Shown: positions 37,546-47,810 of the stretch, piece by piece | Position numbering within the stretch: position 1 is the first letter of the stretch | Layout of the letters: each line of letters opens with the position of its first letter | Assembly (NCBI RefSeq): GCF_003584645.1 | Contig: NZ_AP017928.1 | Span: 1,700,981-1,764,980 of the forward strand | DNA length: 64,000 nucleotides | Source: Methylocaldum marinum | GTDB lineage: Bacteria > Pseudomonadota > Gammaproteobacteria > Methylococcales > Methylococcaceae | Direction: 5' to 3' | Notes under the pieces: generated by a model | What the model was told of the DNA's origin: nothing | The model's database searches: none | The model's input: only the letters and a program-made list of their open reading frames with translations | Made by a program: the position numbers and the translations under genes

Positions 37546-38262
37546 CTAGAAATCATATCTTCCGGGTCGCATCAAGTTAAAAGTGGCAAGACTACCATTA
37601 TCAACCCCTGTAGCCAGCGGTGCCTTGGGGGTAAGCGACCATTCGTCAACATTATTGAAATGTCTGTTCGCGATATTCTTTTTGTTTCGAATGACGAAAA
37701 GAATACGATTATTCCACGCTGCCTCAAACTCCTGAAGACCCACCCTTTTCAAACCCAGGGCCGGATCGCCGAGCAGCACGGATGATTCTTCCAAACCTTT
37801 GATTACGACAAAGTGCAAATACCCTTTGTTATTAATGATAGTAATCGCAGGTACCCTTTTTGCGGCCAATTGCTCCAAGCCGATTTTGAAGCCATCAGCC
37901 TTGTATCCGCGGCGTTCAAGGTACAGCTTCATGTCCAGCAAGGAAAATCCCTGCGTTTTGATTCTTTCCTGGTCGCCATGGTCCCACATGTCACCAAAAA
38001 CTTCCAGTTCGCCGACCGTATCTTCGTAATGAAACGCCAGCAAACTCGCCAGCGCGGCGGAGCCGCAGCTAAAATCGTACTGCTGCTTGAGGATAGTCTT
38101 GAATCGCCTTTCCGCGAAACTCATGACGCCGATGCTATAGTATCCCTGCCCCGCCGGGCCGTCTAAAAACTCTACGGTGCCGGCTCGAACGCCGGACACC
38201 GTACTGACCAGGCACAAAGCAACCAGCAAACATGAACTGAGAAAACCGGTGCTTCCGTTCAT
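37546..38262 (-). CDS. C39-family peptidase (FapD-like)
   Basis: 238 aa with an N-terminal signal peptide (to about residue 27). The papain-like C39 triad is visible: Cys in QYDFSCGSAALASLLAF, His in NNKGYLHFVVIKG, and Asp in LLGDPALGL. Unlike bacteriocin exporters it has no ABC transporter part; a stand-alone periplasmic C39 peptidase is typical of FapD, needed for Fap amyloid secretion. The start overlaps the stop of the gene at 38259 (ATGA). It lacks a membrane anchor beyond the signal. Confidence 0.8.
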   Translation of the reverse strand: MNGSTGFLSSCLLVALCLVSTVSGVRAGTVEFLDGPAGQGYYSIGVMSFAERRFKTILKQQYDFSCGSAALASLLAFHYEDTVGELEVFGDMWDHGDQERIKTQGFSLLDMKLYLERRGYKADGFKIGLEQLAAKRVPAITIINNKGYLHFVVIKGLEESSVLLGDPALGLKRVGLQEFEAAWNNRILFVIRNKKNIANRHFNNVDEWSLTPKAPLATGVDNGSLATFNLMRPGRYDF

Positions 38263-38618
38263 GGCATGATCGTGACGTTTACGTCGGTGAGATTCTGGAT
38301 AATGACGTTATTTCCGGTGTTCTGAATCACGGATATGATTCCGCCGGCATCGTTAAATGCGCCGCTTTCTATGACATTGTATGTCGTCATATTGCTGGCA
38401 TTGACCGTGTTGCCGGCCATCGTTGCTTTAAGAGCGCCTCGGGCGAACGCCAGATCATCCACGCCCTGGCGGGCACGCTCCTCGGCCAGATCGCCGTTTG
38501 CGACGGACGTATTCGATTCGAAGGCGAATGTGACATCCTCGTCAAGAGCGCCGGCAAATCCGGTTGCCCATGAACAGCTGACGAGAAAACCCAGAATTCC
38601 AACCAATCCTTTTAGCAT
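38259..38618 (-). CDS. Small secreted protein of the Fap-like locus, candidate fibre subunit
   Basis: 119 aa with a signal peptide (ending FAGA) and GGTG before the ATG. The mature part is acidic at first (LDEDVTFAFESNTSVANGD) and Asn/Val/Ile-rich at the end, with GIISVIQNTGNNVIIQNLTD. That last segment matches the pattern seen at the ends of 37037 and 38710 and looks like an amyloid-forming strand-loop-strand (N/Q in register). It overlaps the C39 peptidase gene by four bases. Role inferred from context. Confidence 0.6.
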   Translation of the reverse strand: MLKGLVGILGFLVSCSWATGFAGALDEDVTFAFESNTSVANGDLAEERARQGVDDLAFARGALKATMAGNTVNASNMTTYNVIESGAFNDAGGIISVIQNTGNNVIIQNLTDVNVTIMP

Positions 38619-38649
38619 TGTTCACACCTTTTTCCATTAGGCTGTGGTC

Positions 38650-38685
38650 GAGCACCGGCGAGCGCTTCGACACTCACCGGTGCTC
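38650..38685. repeat. Inverted repeat between fibre-subunit genes
   Basis: GAGCACCGG (38650-38658) and CCGGTGCTC (38677-38685) form a perfect 9-bp stem with an 18-base loop in the 91-base gap after the gene at 38710. No T-run follows on the minus strand. It could stabilise the upstream mRNA or partly stop transcription, so that the abundant subunit exceeds the export genes. Confidence 0.6.
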
Positions 38686-38709
38686 TAATCGTCCGTTATC
38701 CCGTCGTTC

Positions 38710-39348
38710 TTACTCCCTGACGTTCACGGTGCCGAAAACATTGGTATTTTGTTGAACCAATGAAGCGTGGCCTAGGTTCTGGGAAATTTGTATGATACCG
38801 GCGGCACCATTAACCGAGTTGTCGATGCTATTGGCTGAAGCCGTAACCGGTACCCCGGCTTCGAGGGAGAAACCGATAGGCGTAACGAATACATGTTCGA
38901 TTTCGCCTTCAAGATTGACCGCGGTGCTTTCAAACTCAACGTTGCCGTCGTGATTGGCTACGCCGCCATAAGCTCTCTGGGAGCTGACATCGATCTCGAA
39001 GCTACGCTTGTCAATCGTCGCCGTACCGCCGTTCAAGGCACTTGCGGCGTCCGCGCCGCCGGTAGCCGAGCTATTTTCGCTGTTGTCGACGGTTGCCGTG
39101 CCCCCGTTGTTTGCGGCGGCTGATTTGTCGTCGGCGTAAGCTTCGCTCTGGTCGTGGGTCGCGTTACCGCCGCCGATCGCGATAGCACCGTCGCTCTCGT
39201 CGTCGATTTCAGCTTCGTTGCTGGCGTCCGCCGCCACGCTGAAACTGGCAAAATTGTCATTACTATCCGCCTCAGCCCATGCCCCCGCCGAGAAGCCCAA
39301 CGCGATGCTGATACCGGTCGCCAACAAAGTCGTCCTGAAGTTTGTCAT
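38710..39348 (-). CDS. Secreted low-complexity protein, candidate major amyloid subunit
   Basis: 212 aa from the ATG with AAGGAGATATGAA just before it; the frame is open 94 codons upstream without a start site. A signal peptide ends at AGAWA. The mature protein is rich in Asp, Asn, Ser, Ala and Gly and has imperfect repeats around GGGNA, NNGGTATVDN and LNGGTATIDK (spacing about 20-30). The end AAGIIQISQNLGHASLVQQ resembles the Q/N strand motifs of Fap subunits. It is the first gene of the locus, followed by a hairpin and the smaller secreted genes. No known named family fits closely. Confidence 0.65.
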   Translation of the reverse strand: MTNFRTTLLATGISIALGFSAGAWAEADSNDNFASFSVAADASNEAEIDDESDGAIAIGGGNATHDQSEAYADDKSAAANNGGTATVDNSENSSATGGADAASALNGGTATIDKRSFEIDVSSQRAYGGVANHDGNVEFESTAVNLEGEIEHVFVTPIGFSLEAGVPVTASANSIDNSVNGAAGIIQISQNLGHASLVQQNTNVFGTVNVRE

Positions 39349-39825
39349 TTCATATCTCCTTGAATTAACGGGTGCTGAATCATTATCTGATTCGTGGTCA
39401 TTGCGCTCGTCCGAACGCCGCCATATCTCCATCAATATTTGTACCAGTTCGTCATATCTTTGTTTTCTCGGATATTTTGCAAAATGAGCAGCGTGCGTTT
39501 TTGTAAAGATTATGGAACGCCGCGAATCCCCCATTCCTCCGCATATCGTAATTTCCCGTGCGCCATCAACAGACAAAGCCGAGCGACTCCGGGGCAAGTA
39601 GTCGTAACGCATTGATATTGATACGGGCATTTAGAGAAAAAGTGCCGTTGCCCTTCTGCTCTCCGAATGTAAAATTTTCTGACGCCCGATCGTGCAGCCG
39701 TTTTTTTCTTGATGATGCGCGTTTCGACTTGAGAGCAGCTTTGATCTGTCGCACCATTCGCGGTTACGATCAATCTCCTCGATTCACGCAAGACAGAACA
39801 CCCGAACAATAGGAGAACCGCAGAC
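39349..39825. other. Divergent intergenic region
   Basis: Lies between the minus-strand amyloid-type operon and plus-strand yjbQ, so it should hold both promoters. No clear sigma-54 (GG-N10-GC) element was found by eye in the minus direction although the locus has a sigma-54 activator; candidates near 39470-39500 and 39640 have wrong spacing. Confidence 0.4.
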
Positions 39826-40245
39826 ATGAAAAGCTATCGCAAAGAACTTTGGTTCGAAGCCCCGAGCCGGATCGCATTCATAAATATCACCCGGCAGGTG
39901 GAGGCCTGTCTGAGGGAAAGCGGAGTACGGGAAGGCCTCGTCTTGGTCAATGCCATGCACATCACCGCTTCGGTGTTCATTAACGACGACGAATCCGGGC
40001 TGCATCGGGATTTCGAAACCTGGCTCGAAAATCTGGCGCCGCACGAACCGATCAGCCGCTATTTCCATAACCGCACCGGCGAAGACAATGGCGACGCCCA
40101 CCTGAAACGACAGGTCATGGGCCGCGAAGTGGTAGTGGCCATTACCGGCGGGCAGCTCGATTTCGGCCCCTGGGAGCAGATTTTTTACGGCGAGTTCGAC
40201 GGTCGCCGTAAGAAGCGGGTCCTGGTAAAAATTATTGGCGAATAG
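39826..40245 (+). CDS. yjbQ: YjbQ family protein (UPF0047)
   Basis: 139 aa. It carries the family signature in order: [20 protein letters not shown], then [20 protein letters not shown], and [20 protein letters not shown]. YjbQ proteins have weak thiamin phosphate synthase activity in vitro and their main role is unsettled. GGAGAA precedes the ATG. The gene stands alone. Confidence 0.93.
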   Translation: MKSYRKELWFEAPSRIAFINITRQVEACLRESGVREGLVLVNAMHITASVFINDDESGLHRDFETWLENLAPHEPISRYFHNRTGEDNGDAHLKRQVMGREVVVAITGGQLDFGPWEQIFYGEFDGRRKKRVLVKIIGE

Positions 40246-40494
40246 GCCGAGTGACGATGCCGGAAAGCACTCAAGCCTCGGCTCGAAATGATCGGAGACC
40301 ACGAGAGTCCCCGGCCCACGCGAAGAATTGTAAAAGCGCCGTGAGCAGTACTGGACGACGCGCCCGGGAATGGCTAACCGAGATATCCGGACAGGAGACT
40401 CGCCGGCGGCACCGTCGAGGCAGGAGCAGCGCCGCCTCGATGACGCAGAGGCTTGCGGTCTTGACGGTACGGGGAACCGACTCGTTCAGTCCCC

Positions 40495-40638
40495 TCACCA
40501 GTTCTCGTCATCGTCTTTATACGGTTTCGGCTTGACTGAATCCGGGATTTTGGGCTTTTTCGCAGTTCGAAGCAGAATCATCAGGTTGCCGATGACGAGA
40601 GCGACCACCAGCAATATCGCGATCCAAAACATTCCCAT
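40495..40638 (-). CDS. Small membrane protein, DUF2897-like
   Basis: 47 aa, too short for ordinary gene calls. The N-terminus (MGMFWIAILLVVALVIGNLM) is one membrane helix, then a basic/proline stretch (LLRTAKKPKIPDS) and an acidic tail ending DDDENW. That helix + basic + acidic-Trp plan is what I recall of DUF2897. Function unknown. It lies convergent to yjbQ with about 250 bases between that contain nothing I can name. Confidence 0.6.
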   Translation of the reverse strand: MGMFWIAILLVVALVIGNLMILLRTAKKPKIPDSVKPKPYKDDDENW

Positions 40639-40805
40639 AACAATCACATCTTCACAAATGCATGAGTCAGCCACTAGGATAAGCCCGAAACGCCGACGCC
40701 CGAAACTTACCTTACCGCTTGGACTCCGATGCCAGCACGCTTACTCAAAGACCAGCACTCCATAGAAATCGAGCGGCGAAACTCGGACACCGAGGGCTGC
40801 GATCC

Positions 40806-42056
40806 ATGACCGCGTCTACCTGGCGCATCGGACAATGGTTGAATGCCGTCCAGAGCACCTTCGTCGGCCTGCTCCGGATCCTGTCGATACCCATCGTGCT
40901 GTCGCTCAGCGTCGCCGAAGGATACAACACTTGCTACGGCCTCAGCTATTTCATTCCGCAGTGGATCGCACTGATCATGACCATCGCGGTGCAATCCATG
41001 ATCGTGATCTGCACGCTGGAGCTAGCCGGCATGCGCTGGCGTGCGAATCCCATGCGCTACCTCAGCGTGCTGCTTTCGCTGTTGGTCGCCTTAATCGTAT
41101 CGATTTCATTCGCCTATTTCAGGTTTTACGAATTTTCTCAACGCGATGCCATCCTGCTTGAAAGGCAAACCGGCATCGTCCTTGATGCGAACCGATACAT
41201 TGAAGACCTAGTCGGTCTCAAGAGCCGGCTGATCGCTGCTCAGCAGAAGCGCGTCGAACTAGCCTCGGATGACGCCACGCGGGCGTACCTGGGTACACAT
41301 CCGGGAATGCAGGGGCAGATCGGAAAGGGTAAGGTCTGGGGCTTTTACAACGAGATACTGCAGAACGAAGAAGCCAAACTGAAGCAGCTGAACGGCCATT
41401 CGGAGGCGCTGGAAAAGCGTTTATCCGAGGTCAGGTCGGCGCTACAGGAATTTTTACTCATGGTAAACGATGCTGCGGCCTATGAGCGACTGATCCGAAC
41501 GTTCCAGGATCTGCAAGGGGAAGCGGAAATCCTGGCCTCGAACTATGGCACTCTCCCCATCGAGGCGCCGCGATTCGGCTCCTACGCGGAATTTTCCCTC
41601 GGCATCACACCGTCATTCGCCATGTGGAAGAACATCTCCTGGTTCACTCTGGCCTTGGCCGCCATGGTGGACTTCTTCATTCTGTTCCTGTCCTATCGGC
41701 TCGAATCCACCGCACCCGGCCCGCTCAGCGAAGACGAAAAGGAATTGGCCTACCTCGGTCTCCGGCAATTCGGAGAATTCACCATAAATGAAAATGACGA
41801 ATTGGAGTTTGTGATCGAAAAAACGGAACTGGAAAGGGCGCGCCGTTATTCCGACTGGAGTCGGATGTTCTCCGTGGCGTTTCTCCTGAATCGCGGTTAT
41901 CTTCGCAAGATCAACGACAAATCGGTGGAGTTCGCTCCCAATCTCTACCCGATCATCGCCGAACGCTTGAAGCGTCGACAAACGGCCAACCCCACGGAAC
42001 AACCGGCTAACCAGAACGAGCTGAACGATATCCTGAAGAGGAAAGGTTATGTTTGA
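40806..42056 (+). CDS. Membrane protein with large coiled-coil loop, unassigned
   Basis: 416 aa from the ATG giving MTASTWRIGQWLNAVQST. Three N-terminal membrane segments (about residues 20-40, 50-70 and 85-110) are followed by a helical coiled-coil stretch (about 125-270, with LKQLNGHSEALEKRLSEVRS), a fourth membrane segment (about 295-320, WFTLALAAMVDFFILFL) and a C-terminal soluble domain (about 330-416) that may bind DNA or a partner. I do not recognise the family. It overlaps the next gene by eight bases, so the two act together. Confidence 0.7.
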   Translation: MTASTWRIGQWLNAVQSTFVGLLRILSIPIVLSLSVAEGYNTCYGLSYFIPQWIALIMTIAVQSMIVICTLELAGMRWRANPMRYLSVLLSLLVALIVSISFAYFRFYEFSQRDAILLERQTGIVLDANRYIEDLVGLKSRLIAAQQKRVELASDDATRAYLGTHPGMQGQIGKGKVWGFYNEILQNEEAKLKQLNGHSEALEKRLSEVRSALQEFLLMVNDAAAYERLIRTFQDLQGEAEILASNYGTLPIEAPRFGSYAEFSLGITPSFAMWKNISWFTLALAAMVDFFILFLSYRLESTAPGPLSEDEKELAYLGLRQFGEFTINENDELEFVIEKTELERARRYSDWSRMFSVAFLLNRGYLRKINDKSVEFAPNLYPIIAERLKRRQTANPTEQPANQNELNDILKRKGYV

Positions 42057-43131
42057 GGATAGCCCACTCGACACCGACTTGCGCTGGGAAGCGGGTTTCG
42101 AAGGCGACCGCCGCATCGTGGTCTCCGTTCTCGGCCCTTACCGCCGTATATTTCCTCGCCCCCAACGCTTTGTCCGGCGTTTTTACCACCGCGTATACGA
42201 CCTGAAAATTGAAGATTGGCAGATCCCCCTGGAACCGCTCAAACTGGGGACTCTTTGCACGATCGAGGCGGCGCTGTCGGTACGCTTCCAGCCGACCGTC
42301 AAATACGCGCATGCCAATCCCGACCACATTGCCGACCTCGGTGGCTACATCAGAGCGAATTATCGAACGCTGCTGCAAGATGCCGCCGAACACGAGCTTC
42401 GACAATTGGACCAGGCGGGACTTGACGATAGCAACGTCCTCATGGAACGCCGCATCGAAACCGTCGTCAACGAACTGTTGGCAGTGCGCGATATTCAGTG
42501 CCGCGCGTGGTGTACGATCCAAACCGTGTTCGCCGATCTCGACAAAATCGAAGAGTACGCCGAAAACATCGACTCGAAACACAACGGCATCTACCTCGAA
42601 CTGATCCGGCGCCGTCGCCAATTGAACGAAAGGCTGGCACGGGAAAACTACGAACGTGAAACGAACGAACGCAGGCTCAGACTGGAACACGAAAAACGGA
42701 TGCTGGAGTTGATGCAGCGGGAAACCGAATTGCGCAAGGCGCGACGGGATCATGAAGCCGAGCACGTCCGCGCTGAGCTGACGGCTGAAGAAACCCGCGC
42801 GGCCGAACAATATGATAGCGAAGTGCGTCTCCGCGAGGCACGCATCCATCACGAGACCCGCTTGAAGCAGCTGGAACTCGAGGCCGACTTGGCCGAAAAG
42901 AGCCGGCGTGCCGGCGCCTTGGACGACGTCGAGAACCAGCTCAAACGTGAAATCGAGCTGCTCGCGCTGGAGCGCCAGCGTCTGCTCCTTGAGGAAGAGA
43001 TACGCGACGTCAAGATTGCCAAGGCCAAAGGCTGGGTCATCAACGCCAAGCGTCGTTTTCCATTGGGCGAAAGCCAAAAGACCCTAAAGCCGCAGGATCC
43101 CGGAATGACGCCACATCCGGACAGCGACTAG
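42049..43131 (+). CDS. Coiled-coil protein partnered with the membrane protein upstream
   Basis: 360 aa. Residues 1-130 form a globular part (starting FEDSPLDTDLRWEAGFEGDR) with a fold reminiscent of an SPFH/band-7 region, but without a signature I can name. Residues about 150-330 are a long charged coiled coil (ERETNERRLRLEHEKRMLEL and so on, very rich in Glu and Arg). No signal peptide or membrane segment. The overlap with the upstream gene suggests a complex in which this protein is the cytoplasmic scaffold. Function unknown. Confidence 0.65.
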   Translation: MFEDSPLDTDLRWEAGFEGDRRIVVSVLGPYRRIFPRPQRFVRRFYHRVYDLKIEDWQIPLEPLKLGTLCTIEAALSVRFQPTVKYAHANPDHIADLGGYIRANYRTLLQDAAEHELRQLDQAGLDDSNVLMERRIETVVNELLAVRDIQCRAWCTIQTVFADLDKIEEYAENIDSKHNGIYLELIRRRRQLNERLARENYERETNERRLRLEHEKRMLELMQRETELRKARRDHEAEHVRAELTAEETRAAEQYDSEVRLREARIHHETRLKQLELEADLAEKSRRAGALDDVENQLKREIELLALERQRLLLEEEIRDVKIAKAKGWVINAKRRFPLGESQKTLKPQDPGMTPHPDSD

Positions 43132-43162
43132 CCGATTCGATTCAGGTTCCCACTACCCCCTC

Positions 43163-43996
43163 ATGTATTCGATTCGAAAAACTCTATTTTTGCTCTGCTT
43201 TCCTGGCACTCTTTTCGGCAATCCCTGGGCTGAGGTAGCCGGCCCGGCCGATGGTCCTCCGCTCGCCATCGGTACAACCAACAACGGCTGCATCAGCGGA
43301 GCGGCTTCTCTGCCCACCGAGGGCGACGGGTTTCTCGTCATGCACTTGGAGAGGAAACGCTACTTCGGCCATCCATTATTGATCCGGACGATTGAGACTT
43401 TGGGCGAGCGCGCGAGCGAATCGATCGGCGTGATTCAAGTCGGCGATCTTTCTCTGGCGAGAGGCGGCCCTATGCCGTTCGGCCATCGCAGCCATCAAAC
43501 CGGTCTCGACGCCGATATCTGGTTTAACCTGGATCCCGGCCGCTATGCGAAAGCTGACGAATGGCGAGCCAACATTCCCGCCCCTAGCCTCTTGAACCGT
43601 GCCGGGAAAGGCCTCGATCGCCGACTCTGGAGCAAGCAGCACGCGCGGCTGCTGAAACTAACGGCGACGATTCCCGCGATCGACCGGGTCTTCGTCAATG
43701 CGCACATCAAGCGAGAACTCTGTCGTACGACCCAAGGCGATCGAACCTGGCTAAGAAAGCTCCGCCCCTGGTATGGCCATCACGACCATTTCCATATTCG
43801 CCTCGCTTGCCCATCCGACAGTCCGGATTGCATCCGACAGGACCCCGTACCGCCCGGTGACGGCTGCGATTCCAGCCTCTCATGGTGGTTTCAGGAACAC
43901 CCTCCGAGCCCGATCAAGCCGAAAGCGCCGAAACGCCCCATGCCCATCGCCTGCCAAGCTATCCTGGATCGTGGGCAACTCCCTCGGATGCGATGA
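43163..43996 (+). CDS. mepA: Penicillin-insensitive murein endopeptidase MepA
   Basis: 277 aa with a signal peptide (to about residue 19). Zinc-binding LAS-type motifs are present: PFGHRSHQTGLDADIWF and the HxH in WYGHHDHFHIRLACP. MepA cleaves D-Ala-mDAP cross-links in periplasmic peptidoglycan. Conserved cysteines (GCIS, ELCR, LACP, DCIRQ, DGCDSS) fit the family. The C-terminal tail is proline/lysine rich (SPIKPKAPKRPMP). It is 31 bases after the coiled-coil gene, possibly in one operon. Confidence 0.93.
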   Translation: MYSIRKTLFLLCFPGTLFGNPWAEVAGPADGPPLAIGTTNNGCISGAASLPTEGDGFLVMHLERKRYFGHPLLIRTIETLGERASESIGVIQVGDLSLARGGPMPFGHRSHQTGLDADIWFNLDPGRYAKADEWRANIPAPSLLNRAGKGLDRRLWSKQHARLLKLTATIPAIDRVFVNAHIKRELCRTTQGDRTWLRKLRPWYGHHDHFHIRLACPSDSPDCIRQDPVPPGDGCDSSLSWWFQEHPPSPIKPKAPKRPMPIACQAILDRGQLPRMR

Positions 43997-44348
43997 GAGA
44001 CGAACCGCATCGCTCTCGCGGTCTCCCGGTCTACAAGTTCATCTTCGCGCACCGCCGAGAACTTGAGATTCCCGAAAACCGTAAGGACAAGCGCCGAGGC
44101 GCAATCACTCCTCGACCGGCTCCATGGTTCCGCCTCTTCCGGCCGGCGGCCGGGTGGCGGTACATCGCAGGCTAAGCGCTTTGGGTATAATGCCCGCAGA
44201 CGATACAGTCATCGCCTGCATCAGCCCCGGCTTAGTGCTCTAGCCGGAGAGTCCCGTTCAGCATTATTGGATCCTTCTGTGAATGAGTGCTCGGCGCTTT
44301 TCCGACGAGTTCTGCTATTAGAACAACACTGCGTTTTGGAGAAAATGA
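43997..44348. other. Spacer upstream of the DUF2726-yffB-dapE operon
   Basis: No gene I can support; short frames here overlap one another. The sequence GGGTATAAT around 44183-44191 could be the -10 element of the plus-strand operon, but no good -35 hexamer sits 17 bases before it. Confidence 0.35.
44186..44191 (+). promoter_or_regulatory. Possible -10 element
   Basis: TATAAT, a perfect -10 hexamer, lies 158 bases before the DUF2726 gene. The -35 region is weak, so the call rests on the hexamer and its position. Confidence 0.35.
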
Positions 44349-44920
44349 ATGACATGGTTGATTCTTATCGGGATCGCCGCCCTCGCCAGCTTGCTTTTGA
44401 TCATCCGAAGCGCACCGAAATCATCCGAAAAATCGAGGAAATCCGCTTATCGAAGCGAAGATTTTTTGTTTTCGCCCGAGGAACGTGTTTTCTTTCTCGC
44501 CCTGAAACAAGCCGTTGGCGAAGATTATGAAATTTTCGGCAAGATTCCCGTGACGGAGCTCATTTCCGCTCGCTACGAAGGGGCGGGCAGCGGCGCGCGG
44601 AAAACCTTGGAGCGGGTTGCCAACCAATGTTTCGATTTCCTCTTGTGCTCTAAAACCGATCTGTCCGTCGCCTGTGCCCTTGAACTGTACGAACATCCCG
44701 TTTCCGGAAAGGGGCCGGCGCCGCCCGCGGATCCCTTGAGAGCAATCTGCGACGCTGCCGGTTTGCCATTGGTGAGGATCGAAGCCGGTCCGTTTTATGA
44801 CTCGGAAGAAATCAAACAGACCATCGCATCGGTGGTCCGCAAGGACCCCCTGTATCTGGTCGAATCGGACGGGCGCAGGGAGCCACGAATTTCCAGTATC
44901 GAAGACATCGAGTTCGACCC

Positions 44921-44924
<4 letters not shown>
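44349..44924 (+). CDS. DUF2726 membrane-anchored protein
   Basis: 191 aa. One N-terminal membrane helix (MTWLILIGIAALASLLLIIR) is followed by the DUF2726 domain (FSPEERVFFLALKQAVGEDY, CFDFLLCSKTDLSVACALEL, ICDAAGLPLVRIEAGPFYD). That domain resembles restriction-endonuclease-like folds and occurs in topoisomerase-related proteins; its role is unproven. The stop overlaps the start of the ArsC-like gene (ATGA). Confidence 0.85.
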
Positions 44925-46389
<1,465 letters not shown>

Positions 46390-46400
46390 AGGCCACAATC

Positions 46401-47255
46401 ATGGACAAAGATCTGCAATCTCCCTTGGTAGACGCGGAATGGCTGCTTGAACGGCTGGGCTCCCCCGACGTCGTGATACTCGACGGCACCTTTTTCCTCC
46501 CCAACCAGGGGCGCGACGCAAAGCAGGAATATGCCGCCGCACATATTCCGGGTGCGCGATTTTTCGATATCGATGGCGTCGCCGACCAAAACAGTCCGCT
46601 GCCGCACATGCTGCCCTCCCCCGAGGTTTTCGCCGCATCGGTCGGTCAGCTCGGCATCGATAACCAGACCCGCGTCGTTGTTTACGACAGCAACAACTTC
46701 ATGGCTTCGGCCCGGGTCTGGTGGACGTTCCGTGTGTTTGGCCATGAACGCGTCTCGGTTTTGGACGGGGGGCTCTCGATCTGGAAAGCCAAGGGATTAC
46801 CCCTGGACTCGAGCCCTGTCAGTACCGAACCTTGCCCATTCAAGGCCGGCCTCGACGCAAACCTGGTGCGGAACCTCGAACAAATGAAAGCACTCGTCGG
46901 TGATGCGGGAACGCAAATCATCGATGCCCGTTCGCCCGGGCGGTTTGCCGGAACGGAACCGGAACCTCGCCCCGGCATCCGGTCGGGCCATATCCCGGGA
47001 AGCAGGAACCTTTTCTTCAAGAATTTGGTCGACGATTCGACACAATGCCTGAAGTCGGCTGCCGAGCTCCGACAGGCTTTCGAGAACGCCGGCACGGATT
47101 TCGAAAAACCTATCGTGACGACGTGCGGAACGGGCGTAACCGCATCTATACTCGCTCTCGGTCTGTATTGCCTTGGCAATGGATCCGTCGCTGTCTACGA
47201 CGGCTCATGGACGGAATGGGCTAGCCTAAGCGATACTCCGGTAAGCGTCGGCTAA
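46401..47255 (+). CDS. sseA: 3-mercaptopyruvate/thiosulfate sulfurtransferase (two rhodanese domains)
   Basis: 284 aa. The N-terminal inactive rhodanese domain (about 5-125; QEYAAAHIPGARFFDIDGVA) is followed by the active one (about 150-275) with the active-site loop TTCGTGVTASILALGLY. SseA-type enzymes have CGSGVTA; here Thr replaces Ser, which may change preference between mercaptopyruvate and thiosulfate. It follows dapE by 11 bases. Confidence 0.88.
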   Translation: MDKDLQSPLVDAEWLLERLGSPDVVILDGTFFLPNQGRDAKQEYAAAHIPGARFFDIDGVADQNSPLPHMLPSPEVFAASVGQLGIDNQTRVVVYDSNNFMASARVWWTFRVFGHERVSVLDGGLSIWKAKGLPLDSSPVSTEPCPFKAGLDANLVRNLEQMKALVGDAGTQIIDARSPGRFAGTEPEPRPGIRSGHIPGSRNLFFKNLVDDSTQCLKSAAELRQAFENAGTDFEKPIVTTCGTGVTASILALGLYCLGNGSVAVYDGSWTEWASLSDTPVSVG

Positions 47256-47579
47256 AAGCCTCGGAAGCCGCACGCATATTAACCCGGCCTGTCGTTTGGG
47301 CGGGGTGAATTCGGGGCAGAGAGGCGCCATGCCGCGCGAGCCGAGGTTTGGCGCGTACCGCGCGCGGCCCTCGCGGCCGCCCGAAGTACCGGGAGTGTAT
47401 TCGTTTTCAGCCTCATCGATGTGATGGTTAGGCAGGCTTCCAATCCGTTTGGCGCCGCCGGTTGGGCATCAATCCGACGATTACTGGAAAAATCCGAGGA
47501 TTTTTATCAGGTACCAACATCTGAGATAATGAACGCCCGCTTCCAACCAAGGTGCCGGAATTTTCCGTCGACATGCCAT
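47256..47579. other. Spacer before xseB
   Basis: GC-rich, with no supported gene. An internal segment CCCGAAGTACCGGGAGTGTATT resembles TAAGGTACCGGGAGGGTATT at about 7742-7761, so it may be part of a short dispersed repeat. The xseB promoter is probably in the AT-richer 3' half. Confidence 0.4.
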
Positions 47580-47810
47580 ATGGCCAAGAAAAACCTGAAT
47601 TTCGAAGAGTCCCTGGCCGAACTGGAACAATTGATCGAACGCATGGAACAAGGCAGCCTTCCCTTGGAGGAATCACTCAAGCTTTTCGAGCGCGGGATTC
47701 AATTGACCCGCTTCTGCCAAAAAGCCTTAAAGGAAGCGGAACAAAAGGTCCAGATTTTGCTGGAAGAAAACGGAGAATCTACATTAAAGCCCTTTGCCGA
47801 TGAATCTTGA
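47580..47810 (+). CDS. xseB: Exodeoxyribonuclease VII small subunit
   Basis: 76 aa from the ATG giving [20 protein letters not shown]; the frame opens 53 codons upstream but without support. The two-helix family signature continues with [20 protein letters not shown]. It forms exonuclease VII with XseA, which degrades single-stranded DNA. It overlaps ispA by 11 bases, the standard xseB-ispA-dxs order. Confidence 0.93.
   Translation: MAKKNLNFEESLAELEQLIERMEQGSLPLEESLKLFERGIQLTRFCQKALKEAEQKVQILLEENGESTLKPFADES

Noticed and set aside
42007..43077. 356-codon minus-strand frame
   Set aside because: Antisense shadow of the coiled-coil gene; the mirrored repeats of Phe and Gln come from Glu/Arg-rich codons.
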